From SZUA-320 sp041612035 (lineage in GTDB: Bacteria; Gemmatimonadota; Gemmatimonadetes; Gemmatimonadales; GWC2-71-9), in the NCBI GenBank assembly GCA_041612035.1, contig JBFILX010000069.1, positions 1 to 9,604 of the forward strand: 9,604 nucleotides of DNA, in the 5' to 3' direction. Each line of letters opens with the position of its first letter. Position 1 is the stretch's first letter. The translations under genes and the position numbers were made by a program. Below, piece by piece: positions 1 through 5,613 of the stretch. The notes under the pieces were generated by a model that had not been told where the DNA came from, did no database searches, and worked only from the letters and a program-made list of their open reading frames with translations.

Positions 1-296
1 GCGAAGCAGGCCTCGGTGGCCCGGCCCGCCGGCAGCGACGCCAGGGTCGTGTAGGCCTTGGCGGGGCGCGTCTCCTTCCACTTGGCCTGGGTGCTCGAGT
101 GGCAGTTGCCGCAGGTGGTCTGCCGTGCCGAGACCGTGTAGTAGCCCAGGAACCCGCTCGCCGCGTCCGGCGGCGGGTTGAAGGGGGCCCGGTCGCGGAA
201 CACGATGACGTCCTCGGTGCAGCCGGTGAGGCCCGCGACGAGGAGGACAGTCGCGGCGAGACCCGCGAGCCGGGTGAGGCGAGACGCGATGCGCAT
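1..296 (-). CDS. c-type cytochrome lipoprotein, 5' part (runs off left edge)
   Basis: Reading leftward from an ATG at 296-294, 98 codons stay open to the window edge, so the C-terminal part is missing. A Shine-Dalgarno-like GAGGGAG (complement of 304-310) sits 7 bases before the ATG. The N-terminus is a lipoprotein signal: positive residues (R2, R6, R9), a hydrophobic core at about 10-22, and the lipobox L-T-G-C with C26 as the likely lipidated cysteine. A heme c attachment motif C-G-N-C-H lies at 62-66. A further Cys at 97, followed by Phe and a codon starting GC (Ala), could begin a second CxxCH just beyond the edge. The protein should be membrane-tethered on the periplasmic side and carry one or more covalent hemes. 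The exact family cannot be named from this fragment; multiheme cytochromes of this style are common in Gemmatimonadota by recollection only. It is divergent from the hydrogenase operon and shares its upstream region. A role as an electron partner is only a possibility. Confidence 0.82.
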   Translation of the reverse strand, partial: MRIASRLTRLAGLAATVLLVAGLTGCTEDVIVFRDRAPFNPPPDAASGFLGYYTVSARQTTCGNCHSSTQAKWKETRPAKAYTTLASLPAGRATEACF

Positions 297-331
297 AGTG
301 CCACTCCCTCGGGAGCAACAGGGTGGGTCGG

Positions 332-354
332 GTACGTCCGTACTGCTACGGTAC
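332..354. repeat. short palindrome with a third GTAC copy; possible operator
   Basis: GTACG (332-336) and CGTAC (339-343) form a perfect inverted repeat around a 2-base centre, and another GTAC follows at 351-354 within CGGTAC. Three GTAC tetramers in 23 bases between divergent genes would fit a transcription-factor site, but no known operator is recognised and chance is not excluded. Confidence 0.3.
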
Positions 355-366
355 AGGGGGCAATAT

Positions 367-387
367 CGAACCCGACACAACGGTTCG
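367..387. repeat. inverted repeat CGAACC-N9-GGTTCG; possible operator
   Basis: CGAACC (367-372) and GGTTCG (382-387) are exact reverse complements separated by 9 bases, a spacing that places the arm centres 15 bases apart. It lies in the A+T-rich part of the divergent intergenic region where promoters are expected. It has no T-run, so it does not look like a terminator. A dimeric regulator site is an inference only. Confidence 0.35.
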
Positions 388-549
388 GTAGGCACTTCAA
401 GCCGTTTTCATGTAACAACTTAGAGAAGAACAATTCACTTCGGCTTTCAACTCCCTTCATGGGGCGATCCTCAGCATCCGGCAGGCGTCGCGTCCCGGAC
501 TGCGGCCGCCCTGGCGTCCCCCCACCACGGCCCTTCCGGCACGGGCACC

Positions 550-584
550 GGCGGAACCCCTCCGCCACCCCCCGGCTCGGAGGT
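550..584 (+). promoter_or_regulatory. hyaA leader: Shine-Dalgarno and two competing short hairpins
   Basis: The strong Shine-Dalgarno GGAGGT at 579-584 lies 6 bases before the ATG at 591 and fixes the start of the small subunit. Upstream, GGCGGA (550-555) pairs perfectly with TCCGCC (561-566) around a 5-base loop. The overlapping CCTCCG (559-564) is instead the exact complement of CGGAGG (578-583), which contains the Shine-Dalgarno. The two pairings exclude each other, so the first would free the ribosome site and the second would hide it. Only the complementarity is seen; regulation is inferred, and 6-base matches of this kind can arise by chance in GC-rich DNA. Confidence is high for the ribosome site and low for the switch. 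Confidence 0.45.
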
Positions 585-590
585 AGGCCC

Positions 591-1742
591 ATGTCCTTCC
601 CCACGACCCATCCCTGGACGGCGGACGAGACGCTGGCCGAGCACCTGGAGCGCCGCGGCGTGGACCGCCGCGACTTCCTGGCGTTCTGCGGGCAGATCGC
701 CACCGTCCTCGGGCTCGGCAGCCTGGCCGCCCCCAAGGTGGCGGCCGCGCTCCAGGCCCAGCGGCGTCCCACCGTCATCTGGCTCCAGCTCCAGGAGTGC
801 ACCGGCTGCGTGGAGAGCGTGCTCCGGACGGCGGAGCCCACCATCGGGGACCTGGTCCTGGACCTGGTCTCGCTCGACTACCAGCACACCCTCATGGCCG
901 GGGCCGGGCACGCCGTGGAGGAGGCCCTGACCCAGTCGATGAGCCGGAACAGCGGACAGTACATCCTGCTGGTGACCGGGTCGGTTCCGCTGGCGGAGAA
1001 CGGGATCTACTGCACCATCGGGGGCCGGACCGCCAAGGAGATCGTGGAGGAGGCGGCGCAGGGCGCGGCGGCGGTGATCGCGGTCGGGGCCTGCGCCCAC
1101 TTCGGGAGCGTGCAGGCCGCGCGTCCCAACCCCACCGGGGCGGTGGGGATCCGCGACGTGATCCGGGACAAGCCGGTGGTCAACATCGCGGGCTGCCCCC
1201 CGATCGGCGACGTGGTCACCGCCACGGTGGTGCACTTCCTCACCTTCGGGCGGCTGCCGGCCACCGACGGGGAAGGACGCCCGCTCTTCGCCTACGGGGC
1301 CCGGATCCACGACCAGTGCCCCCGGCGGGCCAACTTCGACGCCGGGCAGTACGTCGAGGCGTTCGACGACGAGAACGCGCGCAAGGGCTACTGCCTGTAT
1401 CACGTCGGCTGCAAGGGCCCCGCGACCTTCTCGCCCTGTCCGATCTTCCAGTGGAACACCCGGACCAGCTGGCCCATCGGGGCGGGGCACCCCTGCATCG
1501 GGTGCACCGAGCCCAACTTCTGGGACACCATGACCCCGTTCTACGGACGGCTGCCCGACGTGGGCGGGTTCGGGGTGGAGTCCCGGGTGGACCTGATCGG
1601 CGCCGCCGCCGCGATCGGCGCCACCGCCGGGGTGGTCGCCCACGCGGCGGTCACCGGCGTGCAGAACCTGCGCAAGCGGCGGGAGCTCCCCATCGCGGAA
1701 CCGTCCGAGACCCGGAAGGAGGCCGGTCATGGCGATCACTAA
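591..1742 (+). CDS. hyaA: [NiFe]-hydrogenase small subunit, Tat-exported
   Basis: This 383-residue protein is the iron-sulfur subunit that carries electrons from the NiFe site to the membrane. The start at 591 is chosen because GGAGGT sits 6 bases before it and the protein then begins with a typical long hydrogenase Tat leader: twin arginines R26-R27 in RRDFLAF, then a hydrophobic stretch to about 54. The reading frame is open further upstream, to 99, but that part overlaps the divergent cytochrome gene and is not protein-like. Cluster ligands fit the group 1 pattern: proximal C70, C73, C168, C202; distal H240, C243, C268, C274; medial three-iron cluster C283, C302, C305. The two extra cysteines of O2-tolerant enzymes are absent (G72 and S173 in their places). 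An Ala/Gly-rich hydrophobic segment at about 334-357, followed by R/K residues, should be the C-terminal membrane anchor. It overlaps hyaB by 14 bases. The exact group 1 subtype is not assigned. Confidence 0.97.
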   Translation: MSFPTTHPWTADETLAEHLERRGVDRRDFLAFCGQIATVLGLGSLAAPKVAAALQAQRRPTVIWLQLQECTGCVESVLRTAEPTIGDLVLDLVSLDYQHTLMAGAGHAVEEALTQSMSRNSGQYILLVTGSVPLAENGIYCTIGGRTAKEIVEEAAQGAAAVIAVGACAHFGSVQAARPNPTGAVGIRDVIRDKPVVNIAGCPPIGDVVTATVVHFLTFGRLPATDGEGRPLFAYGARIHDQCPRRANFDAGQYVEAFDDENARKGYCLYHVGCKGPATFSPCPIFQWNTRTSWPIGAGHPCIGCTEPNFWDTMTPFYGRLPDVGGFGVESRVDLIGAAAAIGATAGVVAHAAVTGVQNLRKRRELPIAEPSETRKEAGHGDH

Positions 1743-3444
1743 GGTCGTCGTCGATCCCATCACCCGCATCGAGGGCCACCTGCGGATCGAGGTGGAGGCC
1801 GACGCGGGGCGGATCGCCAACGCGTGGGCCTCGGCCACCCAGTTCCGGGGGATCGAGCCGATCATGACCGGGCGCGACCCGCGCGACGCCTGGGCCTTCA
1901 CCCAGCGGATCTGCGGGGTCTGCACCGTGGTCCACGCGGTGGCCTCGTGCCGGGCGGTGGAGGACGCGCTGGGGATCGAGATCCCGGCCAATGCCAACCT
2001 GATCCGGAACCTGATCCACGGGATGCAGTTCGTGCAGGACCACGTGATCCACTTCTACCACCTGCACGCGCTCGACTGGGTGGACGTCACCAGCGCCCTC
2101 CAGGCCAGCCCCGACGCCACCGCCGCGGTGGCCCGGAGCATCTCGCCCTGGCCCAACAACTCCGCCACCTACTACCGCGAGGTGCAGGACCGGCTCACCC
2201 GGTTCGTGAGCGGGGGCCAGCTGGGGATCTTCACCAACGGCTACTGGGGCCACCCGGCCTACAAGCTGCCGCCCGAGGTGAACCTGCTGGCGGTGGCCCA
2301 CTACCTGGAGGCCCTCGACTGGCAGCGGGACGTCATCCGGCTCCACACGATCTTCGGCGGCAAGAACCCGCACCCCAACTTCCTGGTGGGCGGGATGGCC
2401 TCGGCGATCAACCTGGACGACACCGCCACCATCAACACGGAGCGGCTCACCGACATCCGGGACATGCTCACCCGGGCGCGGCGCTTCGTGGAACAGGTGT
2501 ACTGGCCCGACCTGCTCGCCATCGCCGGCTTCTACAAGGAGTGGGCCGGGATCGGCGGCGGGCTCCGGAACTACCTGGCCTGCGGCGAGTTCCCCGAGGG
2601 CGGGGTCAACGAGTACGACAAGCTCTACCTGCCCCGCGGGGTCATCCTCGACCGCGACCTCTCCACGGTCCATCCCTACGACCAGAACCTGATCCGGGAG
2701 TACGTCTTCAGTTCGTGGTACGAGTACGAGCAGGGCGACCAGGAGGGACTCCATCCCTACGAGGGGGAGACCCGGGCCCGGTACACCGGTCCCCCCACGC
2801 CGTGGACCTACCTGCAGGGCGAGCAGAAGTACACCTGGATGAAGGCCCCGCGGTACGAGGGCCGGGCGATGGAGGTGGGCCCCCTGGCCCGGATGCTGGT
2901 CGCGTACGCCAGCGGCCACGAGGAGGCCCGGGCGCTGGTGGGCGAGGCGCTGGGCCGCCTGGGCGTCGGCCCGGCGGCGCTGTTCAGCACCCTGGGCCGG
3001 ACCGCGGCCCGGGGGATCGAGACGGTGCTGCTCGCGCGCCGGATGGACGTCTGGTACGACCAGCTGGTGAACCGGATCCGCAACGGCGACACCGCCACCT
3101 TCACCAAGGCCAGGTGGGACCCGAAGACCTGGCCGAAGGAGGCCCAGGGCTACGGCTACCTCGACGCCCCCCGGGGCGCGCTGGGACACTGGGTGCAGAT
3201 CCGGGACGGCAAGATCTCGCGGTACCAGTGCGTCGTCCCCAGCACCTGGAACGCGTCTCCCCGCGACCCCGAGGGCCAGAAGGGGGCCTACGAGGCCGCG
3301 CTCACCGACAACCACCCGCTCGTGCGGCCCGACCAGCCGCTCGAGATCCTGCGCACCGTGCACTCGTTCGATCCCTGCATCGCTTGCGGGGTACACGTGC
3401 TCGACGCCCAGGGCCGGCAGGTCGCGGAGGTGAAGGTGCAATGA
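1729..3444 (+). CDS. hyaB: [NiFe]-hydrogenase large (catalytic) subunit
   Basis: This 571-residue protein holds the NiFe(CN)2CO centre that splits H2. The start at 1729 has AGGAGG at 1717-1722, 6 bases upstream, and lies inside the end of hyaA. The N-terminal L0 motif TRIEGH contains E15, the expected proton-relay glutamate. The L1 motif RICGVC gives C62 and C65, and the L2 motif DPCIACGVH gives C550 and C553, so all four nickel-binding cysteines are present. L2 ends at H556, the normal processing point, followed by a 15-residue tail (557-571) that the HyaD-type endopeptidase should remove. The length is ordinary for group 1 uptake enzymes. It has no signal peptide and would be exported with the small subunit as a folded pair. 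No truncation or missing ligand was found. Confidence 0.98.
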   Translation: MAITKVVVDPITRIEGHLRIEVEADAGRIANAWASATQFRGIEPIMTGRDPRDAWAFTQRICGVCTVVHAVASCRAVEDALGIEIPANANLIRNLIHGMQFVQDHVIHFYHLHALDWVDVTSALQASPDATAAVARSISPWPNNSATYYREVQDRLTRFVSGGQLGIFTNGYWGHPAYKLPPEVNLLAVAHYLEALDWQRDVIRLHTIFGGKNPHPNFLVGGMASAINLDDTATINTERLTDIRDMLTRARRFVEQVYWPDLLAIAGFYKEWAGIGGGLRNYLACGEFPEGGVNEYDKLYLPRGVILDRDLSTVHPYDQNLIREYVFSSWYEYEQGDQEGLHPYEGETRARYTGPPTPWTYLQGEQKYTWMKAPRYEGRAMEVGPLARMLVAYASGHEEARALVGEALGRLGVGPAALFSTLGRTAARGIETVLLARRMDVWYDQLVNRIRNGDTATFTKARWDPKTWPKEAQGYGYLDAPRGALGHWVQIRDGKISRYQCVVPSTWNASPRDPEGQKGAYEAALTDNHPLVRPDQPLEILRTVHSFDPCIACGVHVLDAQGRQVAEVKVQ

Positions 3445-4178
3445 TCGGCGCCGAACCCCGCGCCCCCGCGGCCGCCCGGCCCGACGCGCCGCCCTCCCGG
3501 CCCGGGTACCGATCGGTCTACCTCTGGCACTGGCCCCTCCGCGCCATGCACTGGATCTCGGGCGGCGCCATCGTCGTGCTGGTGGTGACCGGGTTCTACA
3601 TCGGGAAGCCCTACTTCATGACCGGAGGCGAGGCCAGCTCCCACTTCCTCATGGGGTGGATGCGGTTCCTGCACTTCACCGCGGCGGCCCTGATGATCGC
3701 CACCGGGGTGGTGCGGGTGTACTGGCTGTTCGTGGGCAACCGGTTCGAGCGGTGGCAGGCCCTCTTCCCCTTCCGGCCGCGCGACTGGAAGCACATGGGG
3801 ATGGTGCTCCGGAAGTACCTCTTCATCCGCCCGGAGCGCACGCCGCACTGGCTGGGCCACAACCCGCTGCAGCAGCTGAGCTACACGCTGCTCTACCTGG
3901 TGGTCCTGCTCCAGGTGGTGACCGGGTTCGCCATGTACGGGCTGTCCAACCCGGGCGGGTTCTTCGCCACCCTGTTCGGCTGGGTGGCCCCGCTCTTCGG
4001 CGGGATCCCGATCGTGCGGTTCGTACACCACGTCGCGACCTGGTACTTCCTCATCTTCCTGCCGATCCACATCTACCTGAGCCTCCGGGCCGACCTGCTG
4101 CACCGCGAGGCCCGGGTCTCCTCGATCATCGGCGGGTTCCGGTTCGTCCGGGAGGACGTGGACTTCATCGATGAATGA
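3441..4178 (+). CDS. hyaC: hydrogenase cytochrome b subunit
   Basis: This 245-residue integral membrane protein should carry two b hemes and pass electrons from the small subunit to quinone. The start ATG at 3441 overlaps the hyaB stop as ATGA, and GGAGGT at 3426-3431 lies 9 bases upstream. A proline/alanine-rich cytoplasmic N-terminus of about 25 residues precedes four predicted helices at roughly 36-55, 72-97, 146-167 and 195-217. Candidate heme ligands are H37 in helix 1, H78 in helix 2, and H196 and H210 in helix 4. The spacings of about 41 and 14 match the known HydC/HyaC arrangement; H197 next to H196 is an alternative ligand. The length is usual for the family. Its place between the large subunit and the protease supports a quinone-linked, membrane-bound enzyme. 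A related dehydrogenase or thiosulfate reductase cytochrome b is ruled out mainly by this context. Confidence 0.93.
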   Translation: MIGAEPRAPAAARPDAPPSRPGYRSVYLWHWPLRAMHWISGGAIVVLVVTGFYIGKPYFMTGGEASSHFLMGWMRFLHFTAAALMIATGVVRVYWLFVGNRFERWQALFPFRPRDWKHMGMVLRKYLFIRPERTPHWLGHNPLQQLSYTLLYLVVLLQVVTGFAMYGLSNPGGFFATLFGWVAPLFGGIPIVRFVHHVATWYFLIFLPIHIYLSLRADLLHREARVSSIIGGFRFVREDVDFIDE

Positions 4179-4674
4179 CCCGGCGGGCACCCTGGTGATC
4201 GGGCTGGGCAGCCCGCTCATGGGCGACGACGGGGTGGGGCTGGTGGCCCTGGAACGGCTCCGCGAGGCGGGGGTGCCGGGCGACGTCACCCTCGCGGACG
4301 GGGGCACCTGGGGGCTCAACCTCCTGCCCCTGGTCGAGGGGGCGGCGCGCCTGCTGGTGCTCGACGCGGTGCGGGCCGGGCGCCCGCCCGGCACCGTGGT
4401 GCGGCTGGAGGGCGAGCAGGTGCCCCGGTTCCTGATGACCAAGCTCTCGCCGCACCAGATCGACCTGCGCGAGGTCCTGGCCCTGGCCGAGTTCCGTGGC
4501 ACCACCCCGGAGGAGGTGGTGGTGATCGGGCTGGAGCCGGAGCGGGTGGAGATGCACGCGGGGCTCACGGCCGAGGTGGCCGCCGGGGTCGAGGCGGTGG
4601 TCGAGGACGCGCTCCGTCAGCTGGAGGCCTGGGGCCACCCCGTGCGACCTGGGGCTGGGGCCGGCCATGCATGA
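4171..4674 (+). CDS. hyaD: hydrogenase maturation endopeptidase, HyaD/HycI family
   Basis: This 167-residue cytoplasmic protease is expected to cut HyaB after H556 once nickel is in place. The start at 4171 overlaps the cytochrome b gene by 8 bases. The only visible ribosome site, GGAGG at 4151-4155, is 15 bases away, so translation is probably coupled. The N-terminal glycine-rich motif reads GLGSPLMGDDGVG (11-23), and the nickel-sensing residues are likely D20, D65 (in LVLDAV) and H95 (in SPHQIDL). Most HyaD/HybD proteins have Glu at the D20 position; Asp there is known from HycI. The first motif has Ser where Asn is usual. The length is normal and the fold elements continue to the C-terminus without a break. 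It is adjacent to its own substrate genes, which supports the pairing. Confidence 0.93.
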   Translation: MNDPAGTLVIGLGSPLMGDDGVGLVALERLREAGVPGDVTLADGGTWGLNLLPLVEGAARLLVLDAVRAGRPPGTVVRLEGEQVPRFLMTKLSPHQIDLREVLALAEFRGTTPEEVVVIGLEPERVEMHAGLTAEVAAGVEAVVEDALRQLEAWGHPVRPGAGAGHA

Positions 4675-4927
4675 GCTGAGCGTGGCGGTGGAGATCTGCC
4701 GCATGGCGGAGGAGCGGCTCGGGCCCCGGCGGGCCACCCGGCTCCGCACCGTGGTGCTGGAGGTCGGCGACCAGGCCGGGATCGAGCCCGACAACCTGGC
4801 CTTCTGCCTGGCGAGCCTGCTGGCCCAGCCCCCGTTCGGGGCGGCGCGGCCGGTGATCGTGCGACGGCCCGGCGACGTGCTGCGGCTGGACTACATGGAG
4901 GTGGAGGATGACGGTCCGGACCATTGA
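4667..4927 (+). CDS. hypA: HypA-like nickel chaperone lacking the zinc domain
   Basis: This 86-residue protein begins MHELS, giving the family's nickel ligands H2 and E3, and continues with the HypA core (VLEVGDQAGIEPDNLAF at about 30-46). HypA normally has about 110-120 residues because two CxxC pairs bind zinc in a C-terminal insertion. Here there is no CxxC at all; the only cysteines are C11 and C47. The sequence passes from RPVIVRRP directly to GDVLRLDYMEVED (69-81), which resembles the usual strand after the zinc domain. About 25-30 residues thus seem to have been cleanly removed in frame. The gene overlaps hyaD by 8 bases and hypB by 20, so it is not a frameshift remnant. It probably still works with HypB in nickel insertion, with altered folding or binding. 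The family call is secure from the start motif, the core and the position. Confidence 0.9.
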   Translation: MHELSVAVEICRMAEERLGPRRATRLRTVVLEVGDQAGIEPDNLAFCLASLLAQPPFGAARPVIVRRPGDVLRLDYMEVEDDGPDH

Positions 4928-5612
4928 AGTGCGGGAGCGGGTCATGGCCCGGAACGACGAGCTGGCGGCCCGGGTCCGGGACCGGCTGACCGCGGCCGGG
5001 GTGGCGTCGCTCAACCTGGTCTCCTCGCCGGGGTCGGGGAAGACGCTGCTGCTGGAGCGGACCCTCGAGGTGCTGGGCGAGGAGCTGGGCATCGCGGTGG
5101 TGACCGGCGACGTCCAGACGGCGAACGATGCCGAGCGGCTGGCCCGTCACACGACGCGCCTCGTGCAGGCGGTGGTGACGGGCGGGGCCTGCCACCTCGA
5201 CGCCAGCCAGGTGCTGGCCGCCCTCGACGCCATCGACCTGGGCCGCACCGGCCTCCTGCTGGTGGAGAACGTGGGCAACCTGGTCTGCCCCGCCGCCTGG
5301 GACCTGGGGGAGGACGCCAAGGTCGTGGTGTTCGCCGTGACCGAAGGCGAGGACAAGCCGCTCAAGTACCCCGCCATGTTCCGGCGGGCGAGGTACGCGG
5401 TGCTGAACAAGATCGACCTGCTCCCCCACCTCCCGTTCGACCTCGACCTCGCGGTGGCGAACGCCCGCGCGGTGAACCCCGACCTCCACTTCTTCTTCAC
5501 CTCCGCCCTGACGGGGGAGGGGCTGGAGGACTGGTACGGGCTGCTCCGGGGCCAGGCCCGGGGCCCCGCGCTGGGCCGGTGCGGGTTCGAGGCCGTCGCG
5601 GCCGCGGTCTGA
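4908..5612 (+). CDS. hypB: HypB, nickel-insertion GTPase
   Basis: This 234-residue SIMIBI-class GTPase drives nickel transfer into the hydrogenase precursor. The start at 4908 lies in the end of hypA and has GGAGGT at 4897-4902, 5 bases upstream. The P-loop SSPGSGKT is at 39-46, GDVQT at 67-71, and the guanine-specificity motif NKID at 167-170. The G-domain metal site is intact: C95-H96 in GGACHLD and C127 in ENVGNLVCP. These residue numbers happen to match those of the structurally studied Methanocaldococcus jannaschii HypB. The N-terminus goes almost straight into the G domain, with neither the CxxCGC high-affinity nickel motif nor the histidine-rich stretch found in some bacterial HypBs. 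The last 15 or so residues are a variable tail. It is followed by hypF after one base, consistent with coupled translation. Confidence 0.96.
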   Translation: MTVRTIEVRERVMARNDELAARVRDRLTAAGVASLNLVSSPGSGKTLLLERTLEVLGEELGIAVVTGDVQTANDAERLARHTTRLVQAVVTGGACHLDASQVLAALDAIDLGRTGLLLVENVGNLVCPAAWDLGEDAKVVVFAVTEGEDKPLKYPAMFRRARYAVLNKIDLLPHLPFDLDLAVANARAVNPDLHFFFTSALTGEGLEDWYGLLRGQARGPALGRCGFEAVAAAV

Positions 5613-5613
5613 C

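Larger units (their letters stand above)
297..590. other. divergent intergenic region
   Basis: This 294-base gap separates the divergent cytochrome gene and the hydrogenase operon and must hold both promoters if each is transcribed from here. Its middle is A+T-rich: I count 44 G/C in 361-460, far below the surrounding coding DNA. It contains two short inverted repeats (listed separately), an imperfect pair of CACTTC-containing direct repeats (393-398 and 436-441, each followed by a T-run ending in TTTCA), and AAGCCG at 399-404 facing CGGCTT at 441-446. I could not place a convincing -35/-10 pair or a -24/-12 sigma-54 site on either strand. The part from 461 to 590 is GC-rich and looks like the untranslated leader of the operon. 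No credible small gene was seen. Confidence 0.75.

Noticed and set aside
367..387. Inverted repeat as a rho-independent terminator
   Set aside because: The stem is only 6 base pairs with a 9-base loop, has no following T-run on either strand, and sits between divergent gene starts where no transcript should end.
388..405. Sigma-54-like element GGCAC...GC in the intergenic region
   Set aside because: The GG and GC pairs are separated by 8 bases, not the required 10, and the flanking consensus is poor.
99..590. Upstream extension of the small-subunit reading frame to a start at 99
   Set aside because: It overlaps the divergent heme lipoprotein gene, shows no protein family features, and the ATG at 591 has an ideal ribosome site and gives a typical Tat leader.
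1824..3440. Long + strand frame that would fuse about 540 residues onto the N-terminus of cytochrome b
   Set aside because: The extension is an out-of-frame, low-complexity P/G/R reading of hyaB; the cytochrome starts at 3441 with a ribosome site and ATGA overlap.
1651..3441. 596-codon open frame on the - strand opposite hyaB
   Set aside because: Same GC-bias shadow pattern; hyaB on the + strand has all catalytic motifs.
4848..4927. Frameshift as the cause of the missing HypA zinc domain
   Set aside because: The same frame resumes the conserved post-zinc-domain strand to a normal stop, and there is no room between the flanks for the missing residues in any frame.
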